A stretch of DNA of 64,000 nt from Archegozetes longisetosus. Its lineage: Eukaryota; Arthropoda; Arachnida; Sarcoptiformes; Trhypochthoniidae. The position numbers and the translations under genes were made by a program. Location of the stretch: assembly GCA_018873245.2 (NCBI GenBank), contig JAEMBT020000009.1:11203112-11267111 (forward strand), written 5' to 3'. Under the pieces are notes generated by a model. It did no database searches, was not told the DNA's origin, and saw only the letters and a program-made list of their open reading frames with translations. Shown one piece after another: positions 10,547 through 22,260 of the stretch; position 1 is the stretch's first letter; each line of letters begins with the position of its first letter.

Positions 10547-11951
10547 ATTTAGTGTCTTTTTTCAATAGTTGGTATAAAGGGCTTAAAAGTTTTGGTACGT
10601 TAGGTATAAACTTGTGATAATAGTTCACTTTTCCTAAAAACTGCTGTAACTTTTTAACATTAGTTGGAGCACAGAAGTCTTTAATTGATTTTACGTTATC
10701 ACTTAAAGGCATGATTTTGTTTTTACTTAAAATATGTCCTAAAAACTTCACTTCTTTTTTGCCAAATGAGCATTTACTCAGTTTTAATTTCACATTTTCT
10801 GAAGTTAATGCTTGCAGAACTTTTTCAATATGAATTAAATGTTCGTTTAGAGTTCTTGAATGTATCAAAATATCATCTAAATAATTATGAGCAAAGTTTG
10901 TCAGATTGTATTTCTTAAGTATTGTGTATATAATTCTTTGAAAAATTGCTGGAGAATTTCGGAATCCAAAAGGCATAACTAACCACTCATAGAGATCAGA
11001 CATGGTGACAAATGCCGTCTTGTGTATATCATTAGGTTGTACTTTTATGTGCCAGAATCCGGAGCTGATATCAAGGGTACTAAAATATTCTGAATCATAT
11101 AGCTTATCTATCATGTCTTCAATTCGAGGAAATGGATAATTATCTGCTATTGTTATCATATTTAACTTTCTATAATCGATGCATAGCCCACTTTTCTTTC
11201 CCTCATCTTTTTTATCAACAAGAGTTACAGGTAAAGAATAAGGCGAAAGGGATTTCCTAATTAGTTTTTTCTCTAAAAGCATTTTTATTTGATTATTCAA
11301 TATATTCTGATCTTCTTGAGAGCAGCGATAAGGTCGTAAATTAATTGGTATATTATTCGTTAAATTGATTTTGCACTGTTCAATATTTATTGAGCCTAAG
11401 TCGTACTTATCTTTTGAAAATATATTTGAAAATCTGCTAATTAAGTTATTTATTTGAATTTGTTCCTCATTGGTTAGATTATGATAATTGGCATAACTTT
11501 TTATGGGATTTTCTATAACTTCAGTCAAATTAACTTTTATTTCGTTTTCATTTTTATTCAAGATTTCACTCAAGTTTGAGTTAGATTTAAATGTATAATT
11601 AGAAGCTATTTCCTCTTTAATTACTTGGTCATTGAGTTTAATTTCTTGATGAATTTGATAATTTTCATTAAGGCTTAAATTAAATTTGTTGATAAGATCT
11701 AATCCGATGATCAAATCGTGCTTAGAGTTTTTTAAAACAATTAGATTGACTTTTTGAGTTATTAAACCAACAGTTAATTCTACAGTTACGTGACCTAAAT
11801 ACTTGTCTGTGTTAGAAATCGTGTTAAATGTTAATTTTTCATTTTTATACCTCCATATTTTAAGTTTTAAATTATTTATAAATTCAAAGCTAACACAAGA
11901 AATATTCGCCCCACTATCAAAAATAGATTGAATAATGTTATTATTTATCAT
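10488..11951 (-). CDS. Gypsy pol, protease and reverse transcriptase part
   Basis: Retropepsin comes first (FDSGANISCVS, with the later LIIGLDLI flap-side motif), then reverse transcriptase with RPYRCS, the SLPVTLVDKKDE entry motif, FSTLDISSGFWHI, LVMPFGFRNSPAIFQ and the catalytic YLDDILIHS. It ends shortly after FLGKVNYYHKFIP. The frame then fails at 10,488, where an intact element would run on into RNase H. Pol begins about 40 nt after the gag stop and in another frame, so expression by frameshift or reinitiation is likely. Confidence 0.9.
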   Translation of the reverse strand: MINNNIIQSIFDSGANISCVSFEFINNLKLKIWRYKNEKLTFNTISNTDKYLGHVTVELTVGLITQKVNLIVLKNSKHDLIIGLDLINKFNLSLNENYQIHQEIKLNDQVIKEEIASNYTFKSNSNLSEILNKNENEIKVNLTEVIENPIKSYANYHNLTNEEQIQINNLISRFSNIFSKDKYDLGSINIEQCKINLTNNIPINLRPYRCSQEDQNILNNQIKMLLEKKLIRKSLSPYSLPVTLVDKKDEGKKSGLCIDYRKLNMITIADNYPFPRIEDMIDKLYDSEYFSTLDISSGFWHIKVQPNDIHKTAFVTMSDLYEWLVMPFGFRNSPAIFQRIIYTILKKYNLTNFAHNYLDDILIHSRTLNEHLIHIEKVLQALTSENVKLKLSKCSFGKKEVKFLGHILSKNKIMPLSDNVKSIKDFCAPTNVKKLQQFLGKVNYYHKFIPNVPKLLSPLYQLLKKDTKFVWTESCEKSFNAIKTLNF

Positions 11952-11992
11952 TGCATTAAATTTGATAAGTGGGCAGCATTTAGGCCACTTAA

Positions 11993-12973
11993 CTAGTTTA
12001 AATGTATATTTTGAATTTCTGGAGATATCTCGTTTGAATTTTCAGAAGTCTGTTCGGTATTATTTACTTGTTTTATCGAAGTTTGCTGCAGTTTAGACCT
12101 ATTGCGACAATCTTGAGTCCAGTGATACCTATTTTTATAGCCTAAACTATCACAAACTTTACATGGATTTGGCGGCTTTTTCTTGCTTCTGAAGCTCACT
12201 ATCTCTCTAAATCTAGGTTTTTCTTTCAAATATGAAAGATTGGTATTTCTAATATTTTGATTGAAGCTCTGTTTAAAGTTATCTTCAGCTGTTTTGGCAA
12301 TTTGGTAAAATTCCCTGAAAGTTTTAGGCTTTACAGCAATGAAACTATTGGCCATTTTTGGATGTAGGCCTTGTATCATAATTGGTATCATTTGTTGCTC
12401 GTTAAGCTTAGCTAAAACTCCATATCTGCGCTTTTGCTCAAAATAATCCTTTATACCAATTTTTACGTCATATTTTAAATTAAAGAACTCTATTATGGGA
12501 TCAACACTTTGAACACCGAACCTATTTATCAATTTATCTTTAAGTTCATCCCAATTACAATTTTCGCAGTTTTCAATATACCAATTTAGAGAATCATCCT
12601 CTAAATAATTACCTAACATTATAATTTTTCTTTTTTCATCCCATTTATAAAATTTACATAACATTTCATATCTTTTAAGCCAATTTTCTATAGAGACCTT
12701 ATCATTAAAACCTTTAAAAATTTGTATTTTAGGCTTACTACCGAATGATGCGGCGATTTCGGTGTCGGAGTCACTTTCATATTCTTCTTCCAGCACAAGT
12801 TTAAAACCTCTCGGAACCACAAACTCTTGTTCTTTATGACTGTTGTTCGATGAGTTGCTTAGCTCTCGACCAGAGTTGTTACTTTCTTCTTCCTCAACCA
12901 AGTTTTGACGATTTCTAGCTCTACTTCGAGTCATAATTTCATCTGATGAGGTATTTTTCTTCTTTCTGGCCAT
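11993..12973 (-). CDS. Gypsy gag
   Basis: A 326-aa protein that starts 25 nt inside the 5' LTR. The N-terminus is basic and acidic low complexity. The middle is a retrotransposon gag domain (W at ENWLKRYEMLCKFYKWD, then WDELKDKLINRFG and a YFEQKRRYG segment). The C-terminus has a zinc knuckle with unusual spacing, CKVCDSLGYKNRYHWTQDC. The frame is intact. Confidence 0.9.
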   Translation of the reverse strand: MARKKKNTSSDEIMTRSRARNRQNLVEEEESNNSGRELSNSSNNSHKEQEFVVPRGFKLVLEEEYESDSDTEIAASFGSKPKIQIFKGFNDKVSIENWLKRYEMLCKFYKWDEKRKIIMLGNYLEDDSLNWYIENCENCNWDELKDKLINRFGVQSVDPIIEFFNLKYDVKIGIKDYFEQKRRYGVLAKLNEQQMIPIMIQGLHPKMANSFIAVKPKTFREFYQIAKTAEDNFKQSFNQNIRNTNLSYLKEKPRFREIVSFRSKKKPPNPCKVCDSLGYKNRYHWTQDCRNRSKLQQTSIKQVNNTEQTSENSNEISPEIQNIHLN

Positions 12974-12998
12974 AGCACTGGTTAAAATCCTGCCGACT

Positions 12999-13328
12999 TG
13001 TAAAGATATTGCATTTTATTTTTGTTTTAAGTTTGAAAATATAATTTTATTTGTTGTTGACTTCTTTAGATTTATTGTTCTAATGCTGTTAAACTTTATT
13101 TTAGATGTATATAAATGAATAAATACTTAGATGATAGGGCTATTGGCAGTAAAAGGATTAGACATTTAGACGACTTTAAAAGCTTAATCCGTCGCCCCAA
13201 CTCCAATAATCCAAATACTCAGACCCTTCTTACAAAAATATTTGAAATACCAACAAATAAGTAAATATTTGTTAAGTATAGAGAAAGAATGTAAAAGCTT
13301 AGAAGTTCAATATAATTCAACCTTTACA
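12999..13328 (-). repeat. 5' LTR of the Gypsy element
   Basis: The 330-bp partner of the LTR at 8548. On the minus strand, transcription would start here and read towards lower coordinates. The primer-binding region lies just below 12,999; I could not assign the tRNA. Confidence 0.95.
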
Positions 13329-13756
13329 CTTTTTTCTTGCTTACATTTCATATGAAAATTTACGAAAAAGAATTCAGAATCGGCTGATTAGTTCTCAACC
13401 TGCGATCGTTCAAACAGGTCTAGTTGACGATTTTCCTACTCTCTAATTATGAGCTCAGGAGACAATTTGAGTGGTATTTTGGCGACAAAATCTCTGAAAA
13501 TTGGAAAAGTTGGCCAGATTTCTTCAAAATGCTTCTACCCTATAAAAGGACATGTTTACATATAATTAATTGCCTTTCAGCTCTCATTGAACTCTAAAAT
13601 ATTAGACTTTATAAGGTCCAAATAACTAGACGTTAAAAACAGACCATAGATTGAAAACTAATCAGCCAATTCTAAAAGTTTTTTATGAGTTTTCATATGA
13701 AATATAGGCAAGAAAATGGTTTATTCAGATTCATCGTATCTTAGTTTGAGCAAGCT

Positions 13757-15384
13757 TTAACCCTTAAACAGTAAAACGATTTTCACTGATGATTTCAGTA
13801 AAATAGAGTCTTTTTGACCCATCGATTGATTTGGAAAAGTATGTTATCGTGAGGTTTTGGGTGCATAACAGTTAGCGTGTTTTGTACTTTATTAGTGTCG
13901 TCATCGTTGACGTAATCAGTTTGAGGTTTGAGTGAAAACTTATTTCACATACAAATTCACGGCCTAAAATCAAATAGAACTAACTTTAAAAATGATTCAA
14001 TTTAAATATAAAATTTGTAAATAATTAATTTATTGCTTAATACGATCTAAATATACTCATTTGAAAATACTATCAGTTTTATTAACATTGGAAATTGCAT
14101 TAAATAATTATAACATTTTTTATAGACCTTTGGGTCATTTTGACCGTGAAATACTGTTCTAGGGTTAAACATTTTGTACGATCTGGTATTAAAAATGACA
14201 TAAAAGTTGTATAAATTGATAACTAGTTTTTGAGCTGCACATTGAATAAAGTCTGATTTGGAAATAAATACTCTTAAATAAGTACAGTTAAGGACTTTAA
14301 AATTCCCTAAAGGTTTTACTGATCATCAGTAAAAATTCATTTCAAGCCTCAATTTAGTGAAATAAAAGTTTGATAACTAATTATTAATATTTGAAAATCA
14401 GAATCTAAAATGTTAGCCAACTAAGGATGAATTAGTTCACCCCCTCAAAATTTATAGCGAAGATTTCAACCAATCACGTAACATATACGTCATGCATTCA
14501 ACTTTAGCGCCAAAATAAAGTAAAACAAATAATGGAATACTTATACCAGCATTCGTACAAATTGAGGACGTGGTTTACCTAGTGGTCGGAAGGTTCAGGT
14601 TCTGAAAGTTTTGTAGCACAACTTTAGCCTGAACCTTAACCTTTAAGTCTGGAACCTTAGCCTCGAACCTTAGAACCTTAATGTATATAATATTTATATA
14701 TACTATACATGCACTAAAACTTCATGAGTTAAACGTAATTAAATATAAACAATTTTCATATTACACTATTGCTCTCTTTGTTTAAAACAATACGCATCAT
14801 ATCTAAACAAATTGCATTATAGTTAAAACTTACAAATAATAATTTTAAGTTAGTTTAAATTAAGTTTAAATAATTTAATTGTTGAATATATAAAAACGAG
14901 TTCACAGGCAAATATAAGTGATATTGATATACTTATACTTCAGTAGTTTTTCTATTCAAATAAATTGAAATTTGAATTTTACTACTAAAACTATATTATA
15001 TTTCACTCTGTACTTTAAAAACCAAATAATAGTCTCAATAAACGTCCATTATTTTTATTTAAAATGAATTATTTGATTAAATTATTTAGGTTTAACTCAA
15101 TTTTCATTTAACCGTGAATATCCGCGGTTCGAATCGGTTCGTCTTTTTCTTGCTGAGAATAGTTATAGTTGATACCATATGGACGTAAATGATATAGTAA
15201 ATACTCCAATGTATACATCGTGATTGGACTCACGTAATGAAATGAAATGGCTGTGTCGCTACAGCAACCCATTCCCTTAAAATCATTTCGAATAAATTAG
15301 ATTAAATGTCAAATTCAGACTTCGATTCAGATTCATATTCTGATTCAACCTCAAAATCAAATTCTGAATCAAATCCAAAACACT
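13757..15384. other. intergenic sequence downstream of C1GALT1
   Basis: No coding frame is supported. There is a short repetitive stretch rich in GAACCTTA near 14,600-14,690 and a TC/GATTC-rich stretch at about 15,320-15,380. The latter may be part of the 3' untranslated region of the neighbouring gene. Confidence 0.4.
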
Positions 15385-18134
15385 TCATAAGTCCCTATTA
15401 GTCATAAAGACGAGATCTTCCATCAGATCTGGCAGAATCCAAAGATACCTGATCTGATATAATGAGTAATGAAAATGACTCACTTCTTCAGAAGGATAGT
15501 AGATATACTTCCAATACCAGAAATTTTTATCGACATGACCAGGGATGACATGATGTTCGGGTGTGAACGGGAAGAACCTTCCCCTGCCTAAACTATCCCT
15601 AGAATCACCAGCGACGATACCGAGCGCTTCAAGACACTTACCCATACCGACATCTTCAGCACCACCCTCTTTAGCTTCTTTGCATTTAGGTGTGTGACCA
15701 ATGCTTAATCCTTTTTCGACAAAGAGTCTCAGAGCTTCTCTACTCAATACATAACCAGATCCACCCGACATATAACTGAAATTAATCAGCAAATTAATCA
15801 AACAGAACTGTGGAGGGGTTGAGATATAACTGAGGTTGGCCAGCAGTGGCCGACATACTTCTGATGTGTATAAGGCGACTTGAATCTGCAACCGAAATAA
15901 ATAGGCTTGGAAGAGTTTTTATCAGAGAGAAAGTATTTTAAGTTCTCGATAATGACATAAGTATCATCATCAGCCTTCATGAACCAGTCAGCCTGATTCA
16001 GGTAATGATGATATGAGTAATTAAACGCAGCCCTTGTCTTTGCCCATAATTGGTTTCTTCCTTCGTGTACGTCTAATTTGACTGTTGGCAGACTTTTTTC
16101 GTAGGTTGAACTCATAAATAGTAGTATATTACACCTTCGACCCCATGTCGCCTTCACGTGTTTAGCCTTCTTCTTGTGGTTCTCTGGGCCTGTCATTACC
16201 CAACATAACACTCGTACTCTTTCTGATAAATTTCTTGCAACTAAATCTTCGTCTGAAATAATACATTAATTGAAATTACACGTTGATTGAAACTATATGT
16301 TAATTTAAATGATATATTAATTCTTAACACTTAATCATAGACAAGTTGAACTGTTAGATATACAGCGATTTATTGCTTCTAATGTCTCAAACTTTATTAT
16401 ATAAGTTTTCATCTCAATTTATGCTTGAAGAGATTTTAATGTTTTCAAATGATTATTAATAATTATTTAGAATCCATATGTTTGAAAAAAGTAAAATCTG
16501 AGTTTAAAATTGAATAAAACACCTATTTATATAATGCAATAAAATGTCATTAGATTACTAGTTATTTACGAAAATGTAGTCATTAATTCAACAGTAAAGT
16601 GTTGTAAAGATTCATATTCGCATCATGTGAGCACGTTTTCAAATGGAAGTCTCTTTTTGAAGAAATGTCTTAGTGAATGGGCTTTTTACTATGGATAAAA
16701 ATACTTGAATGCTTTTTTGAAGAAGAGTTTTAGGAGAGAGGTTTAAGACTAAAGCACTAAAAGGCATACATTAAGATATAAACACATATAAAATTTCATT
16801 TAATTATACAACTCTTAATAAATGGCAAGTAATATAAAGATAAGTAGTTCATAATTCTTATCGCGAAAAGTATTTGGACTCTAACTACAACAACAACATA
16901 TGAATAACGACATATGAATGATTTGGCTACTTTACAAATAGCTATTAGTGCTAACTCTAGTTCATATCAATCTGTACTGGAGTTAAGCTAAAAGTTTAAC
17001 AGGGATATCAAATTAGAATTAGTTCTGAATTTTTAGTAATTAGGATTTCATTTCAATTTAAATGTAGTGTTTAGTGGTTTTTATACTCCTACACTTAAAC
17101 CTAAGGCTCTTGTCCAAAAAAAAGTATCCACTTTCTATATTGAATTGAATATAGAAAGATTTTTAATGCATAGTAAAACGCTTATTCGCTAAGACATTCC
17201 TTTGAAAAGAAGCTTCAAATGTTTTATGATAAGAGTAAAATTAATCTGCAATTCATTGTGTAACAGGAGAAGATATAGTAATTTCATTATGAAATAATAA
17301 TTATTTTCCTGTATCTCTCTCTGTATTTATTGCTTGCAAATACAAATATTAAAGCTTCAGAATCGCTATACAGTAAGTTTATAATAGGCCTCATGACATT
17401 CGCTTAAAACTTAGTTAGATTTAACAATAAAAAATTCTCAGAATGAAGCTTTTATGGCTATACAGAATTCAAAATCAAACTTATAAAGACTAGAGATTGG
17501 CTGATAAGTGAATAAAGGCTTAATTAGTTTTAAAAAAGATGATTAATCTTTTTATGCATAGAAAATCATTTATAACATTTAATTAATCTACTGATATATA
17601 GTTTAGTTTAATTAACTTAAAAACTCATGGTTTTAGGAATATATTACATTATATGATGTATTATTTGTTAAATTAAATAACATGAGAATATAGTTATTAA
17701 GGTTTAAGAGAGTTATAAAACTAATAATAAATTTAAAAGAAATAATGAAGAGTGCAAAACAAATAATAATACTAACCTTTATGAAAAAGTTCATTATGAC
17801 TATGAAATAAGACAGGAGATGCAGGGCCTATAACAGAATCTAAGATATGATGATCATTGTGAGAATGAGAGCTATTAATTTATGGAGATATGAAAAATGT
17901 AGATCCACTAATACCAACTTTTTCCCGATTTACTGGCGTTACTAATAAATATGCAAAACTAAATCCAATTATCACTCCTATCGCTAATGTTAGTAGGAAA
18001 TTGCGAGATATTCTTGAGCTAAGCAGTCGGTATAATAATGACCGCCGCACTGTTGGCAACATTCTGAAGAATCTAAATAATAAATATATCAATTTTCTCT
18101 TAATTTCTTTCATCAAAACTATCTGAATCATCAA
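15385..18134 (-). CDS. C1GALT1: core 1 beta-1,3-galactosyltransferase (T-synthase)
   Basis: This type II Golgi enzyme adds galactose to GalNAc-Ser/Thr to make the core 1 O-glycan. Exon A is 18,134-17,777, with a signal anchor ([20 protein letters not shown]). Exon B is 16,250-15,859, with [33 protein letters not shown] (the DDD metal motif) and YFGCRFKS. Exon C is 15,775-15,385, with [36 protein letters not shown] and EHHVIPG. The introns are about 1.5 kb and 83 nt, and both have GT-AG ends and keep phase. The joined length, about 380 codons, fits the family. One in-frame TAA lies at 17,880-17,882 in exon A, just after the anchor, so a further small intron or a nonsense change must be invoked. 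Confidence 0.88.
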
Positions 18135-19680
18135 AATCGAAAAATCGCCAAAACCTTGCGTTTACAACAGTGTACGAAGACTTTGAAGTTCAACTCACAC
18201 TTTGAATTTGTTCATAAATCGAGTAAATACTTGATTCTTATATCGAAACATAATCTTGATTATAGTTTGATAATTAAGGTTATTTCAGAAATTAATTGCA
18301 CGAAATTACAATTATAGTGTTAATTGATTTTCAAAACACACTCAGAACTTGATTTAACATGATAGAACCAAATATAATCTCGATTTAAGAACAAAGTTTG
18401 TTAGAGCCTTATTTCAGACACTGTCCCAATTAGGTATTCAAAACCATGAGAACAGAAGACTCTCAAACTAGCTCTTAAACCTTCACACTATTCCTCAAAC
18501 CTAGCCGCAACCTTAGGATCTACTCGACACACGTCTTTGTATACTGTAGTTAATCGCAAGTATTTACTACTATGTTATTTTTTAAACCATCAAATATGAA
18601 TTACTTCAATTTTATTATTTTGAGCACTTGACTTAACATCTTTAACATATCGTGAATATATAACTTTATATTTAGTAACAATTAAATACTTAAAAAGCCA
18701 AAAGTTTGGATCACTTCCTCAGTTGCAGTTACAGAACCAGATTAATAACTATTTCAACAATTAAGAGTTATAATAAATTTGATTCATGTAGTTGTCTCAT
18801 CTATCAACTAAAATCCTTTAGTCTAATTTATGTTTATTTTCTGCACTGTTATCGATCAAATACATTCTATGGAAACACATAAACGCGTTGTTTATAAAAA
18901 CAAAGTGGAAAGTTTTAAATTTAGATATAACTATAAATGAGAATATCATGTTTATAAGAAGTGAAATGAGTTAGGATTTATTTTATAATAAATAATTTAT
19001 AGTAACTTCGAAACCGCACAAATTAATGCACTTTCTACTTCATCACTTGACTAAACATATCGCCTAATATATCACTTTATATATCTCTTTATATTTATTA
19101 ATAATTCAGTATCAAATAAGCCAAAAGTTTGGATGACTTGTTCAGTTACAATCATAGATCCAGATTAACAAAGCCCAGAATATAATGTCCACACATAGAG
19201 TGACAATTTTCAAATGATTGAATAATTCACATATAAACTAAGTGACCACATGATGTCATATAATTTTCAATGATTTCACACAATCTGAAAATTTTTGCAT
19301 TTAAAAACTATAATTAGGAGTAAAATTGTAGACGAATTTTTAAAAGACTAATTTAAAACAATAAAAAGTTATTTAAATATAAAATTCTTTTTTTTCGAAT
19401 AGAGAAGATATGCACTCATCGTATGGCATATAATTTCATAATTTTGATTAGATATAAAATGGTTTTAATTATAATAATTAATTTCGAGTGATATAAATTA
19501 CTAACGATTAGTCAAATTGAGACCAAATCTAATTGTATTGTCACGTTTATTTCGTGACTTGGGATCTCTTTAATTAATTTTAGATTTGTATTAAACAATT
19601 TATATTGTCTTATGTTTTTATTATTTAATAGTTGTACAAATTGAGATCGGGGACCTCATTGTGAGATCTCAATTTGTTTA
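18135..19680. other. non-coding, AT-rich
   Basis: Upstream of C1GALT1 on its strand. No frame above background. Two related segments carry an AAAAGCCAAAAGTTTGGAT motif (near 18,694 and 19,117), which suggests a local duplication of about 420 bp. Confidence 0.4.
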
Positions 19681-20018
19681 TGTTAGAGTCAAGCTGGACT
19701 CGTGTTTTAAATTATAACTTCCATACTTACTTTTATGATACGCGATGTATTGATGAATCGATGAATTAACACAATTTTCACTATTGATACTAATGTAACT
19801 TTATTTAAAAATATTAAATATTACATGTTATACACATATTAATATACACCATCCATCTCCTCTCCACACTCTCCCTGCTCTCCTTATATACCTTTTTTTG
19901 TATTTATCTATTACTTTATCAGTATAATAAATTTTCTTTTAATTACACAATAAAACATTTTTTAATTAGTCTATTGCTTAATAATGATAACGTATATATA
20001 TAAATTTTACATTTCACA
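19681..20018 (-). mobile_element. isolated LTR with adjoining purine tract
   Basis: On the minus strand this 338-bp segment begins TGTGAAATG and ends GACTCTAACA (TG...CA). It contains a TATA-like GGTATATAAGGAGAGC followed by an AATAAA. Directly upstream of it on that strand (20,019-20,031) is a run of G, as expected for a polypurine tract next to a 3' LTR. About 30 nt of internal sequence may remain. No partner LTR, coding sequence or target duplication was found, so it is a truncated or solo 3' LTR. Confidence 0.6.
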
Positions 20019-20031
20019 TTCCCCCCCCCCC

Positions 20032-22009
20032 TATCAGCATCTCACGCCTCTGTGAGATCTGGCGTTCAAACACCTTTACTATTAAAATATTAAAATAAAC
20101 ATTAGATTCTATTCTAGTAACAAAAGGAAAAAAAGCCAAGAAAATAATCTCTGTAGGTTCGTAGTTAAAAACCTTAACATTTGTGTTCATTAAATTGTTT
20201 CTTATTTACTTTCCACATTATTTGATTCTTCACCGTTGACTTAATTGACACTTATTTGTTTAACTGCATAAAGATACCATAATAATCTTATTCCATCATT
20301 TAATCAATGTTCGTGGAATATAGCATTTTATGTGAAACTTCTGCTTAGCAATTATCTTCTTGAAAAGTTAATAGTTTTATTATCAATCACAATTTTTTAC
20401 TAAGTTTATTTTTCTTTGAAAGTATTAGTAATGTAATTTTATTTCACTTATATTGGTATCACTAAATTTCATTTTCATTATTCCGGCAGTTTTTTAAATC
20501 TACCCAAAGTTCTTAATAAAATTGTTCATAAATGACACAATTAAACTAATGAATCCGTTGTTATACTTTTTTAGCTAATAATCGACCAAGAATTTACTCC
20601 AAATGATGATTATAAAAGGTTAATATATATATTGTTCTGTTCTTTACATTATATATACTAAATTATTCACAATTAATAGATTATATATATATATTATTGA
20701 TTATATATGCGCAATTATCAAAATTGCTTTCATAGACCAAGATACTTCTAAGATTTATTCTTAGCAACTTGTGAATATCTATTGAAGAAATCTGGTTAAA
20801 AACTTCATTTATTTTTTGTTCCACCGTAGTTATTTTACTTATTGTAAATTATTCTTTAAATAATATTTTTGGTATTTATTTAATTTTTATGTGTTATTAT
20901 CACTAAAGAGTTGTTTATTATTAGCTAGATTTGAATGTTCTGTTTTTAAGTTTTTAATTAAACAATTTGTATCATTAATTAGAAATTTCTCTTTGACACA
21001 AATTTTACATTTGACTGTCAAAAGATTGTAATTTTCATATACATGTTTTATGAATTCTTTGTGTGTCTGAAAATTTGGTTCTTGTAATGATTTATTGAAT
21101 TGACTATTGCTTCCAACTAATCAGATCACTGTTTACATCAGACTGCTTTACAAGAATTGCTTTACATCAGCTCACTGATGATCAAAACGTCAGATTTACT
21201 GATTGACTAGAGACCAGAGAAGTGCTCTTATAAGTAGACTAGCTTCAGCCGTGATTTTAGCCTCGATCGGTTCGGAAACAATTAAACAATTACTTTAAGA
21301 ATAACCCGTCATTAGACTTTGGTATTCATTTTCATCAGCAATTTTTCGAACCTACTCAAATCAATTGACTTACATTTCTAGCCTTTTAACAATACACTAG
21401 TTACTCACATCTTTTGAATGAATAATATGTGATCTGTTGCTAATGGGAGCTACCGCGATTGTCAGGATAACAGATTGGGCAGAGAGCTTGAAATGAATGC
21501 AACCAGCACGTTCTTATGTGGATGTGTCACAATGTTATTTGTGAGCCATGAGCTATTTCTAGAAGTTATCCCTTAGTTATGGAGGTCAAACCACCCCTTC
21601 ATTAGATCAATCGAAATTCATTTTATTCAGCTCTAATCAGTTAACTCAAGTTGTGGTTATTATTGCGGAAACATATACAGCTAAACTGGCCTATAAAGCA
21701 TTGGTCATTATGTTCTAATGTGGTACGGCGTTTGTAAGTATTGATAAAAAAAACTATCAAATAAAAAAGTTAGCAAAACTATAAAACTGAATTACCTGAA
21801 AACCTAACCAGAGATGAAACAAATTAATCATTATAAGAAAATAGATTAATGAGTTGGCTAAATACACAGTTTTGACCGTTTAGTCGGCGATTTTAGACCA
21901 AAGATCACGAGTAATAATATATTGAACGACAAATAAAGAAAATATTGTGATGTATTTGACACAAATGCCAAATACTGTAGAAGTTATGATCCAACAAAAC
22001 ATTGGAAAA
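20032..22009. other. non-coding, AT-rich
   Basis: TA-rich microsatellite-like tracts near 20,620-20,700. No coding frame, RNA gene or element could be supported. Confidence 0.4.
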
Positions 22010-22260
22010 CTAAATATTAGCCTTTACATGATTTGAAGTAAAAGAACGAGTGCTTTTCAGGTTTATCATATATCTGCTAATCAATTTAGTGATAATAGTC
22101 TTAACTAGATGTTGACTATGAAGTCGAGTACTGAGACTAAACTTTAAGTCTTTTAGTTCATAGTCAATGTACGGTTTTGGATTACACCCGAAAAAATCTC
22201 TTGCCTTCAACAAAGTCTCGGTCTTGAATTTGATGACAACATTTACTTGAGAGCACTTTA
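22010..22260 (-). CDS. possible exon fragment, leishmanolysin-like
   Basis: An open minus-strand stretch reads FKTETLLKARDFFGCNPKPY followed by IDYELKD. The spacing T-x-x-L-x-x-AR-x-x-FGC resembles the region upstream of the cystine in M8 (leishmanolysin/invadolysin) proteases. The zinc motif HExxH and the other exons are not found nearby. It may be a relic exon or a coincidence. Confidence 0.2.

Larger units (their letters stand above)
8548..13328 (-). mobile_element. Gypsy (Ty3-type) LTR retrotransposon, near intact
   Basis: A 4,781-bp element on the minus strand. Two 330-bp LTRs, 8548-8877 and 12,999-13,328, begin TG and end CA and differ at only a few positions, so insertion was recent. 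The target repeat CTTT is at 8544-8547 and 13,329-13,332. On the minus strand a purine tract (AAAATAGGGGGA, 8878-8889) directly precedes the 3' LTR. Gag and pol follow in order, with protease, reverse transcriptase, RNase H and integrase. There is no envelope gene. The only clear lesion is a frameshift between RT and RNase H. Confidence 0.95.
8503..13756. mobile_element. TTAA-flanked MITE split by the Gypsy element
   Basis: Removing the Gypsy element and one copy of its target repeat leaves 8503-8547 joined to 13333-13756, about 469 bp. Its ends are inverted repeats of roughly 110 bp: GCTTGCTCAAACTAA...ATACGATGAATCTGAATAAAC on the left matches the complement of 13,655-13,755 on the right. The match continues past the Gypsy insertion point (TTTCATATGAAAA on each side, then GGCTGATTAGTT). 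TTAA flanks both ends (8499-8502 and 13,757-13,760), which suggests a piggyBac-like target. It is non-coding, so presumably mobilised in trans. Confidence 0.75.

Noticed and set aside
22010-22260. A leishmanolysin-like metalloprotease gene
   Set aside because: Only a weak T-L-AR-FGC similarity is present; no HExxH exon lies nearby, so it is kept only as a low-confidence exon fragment.
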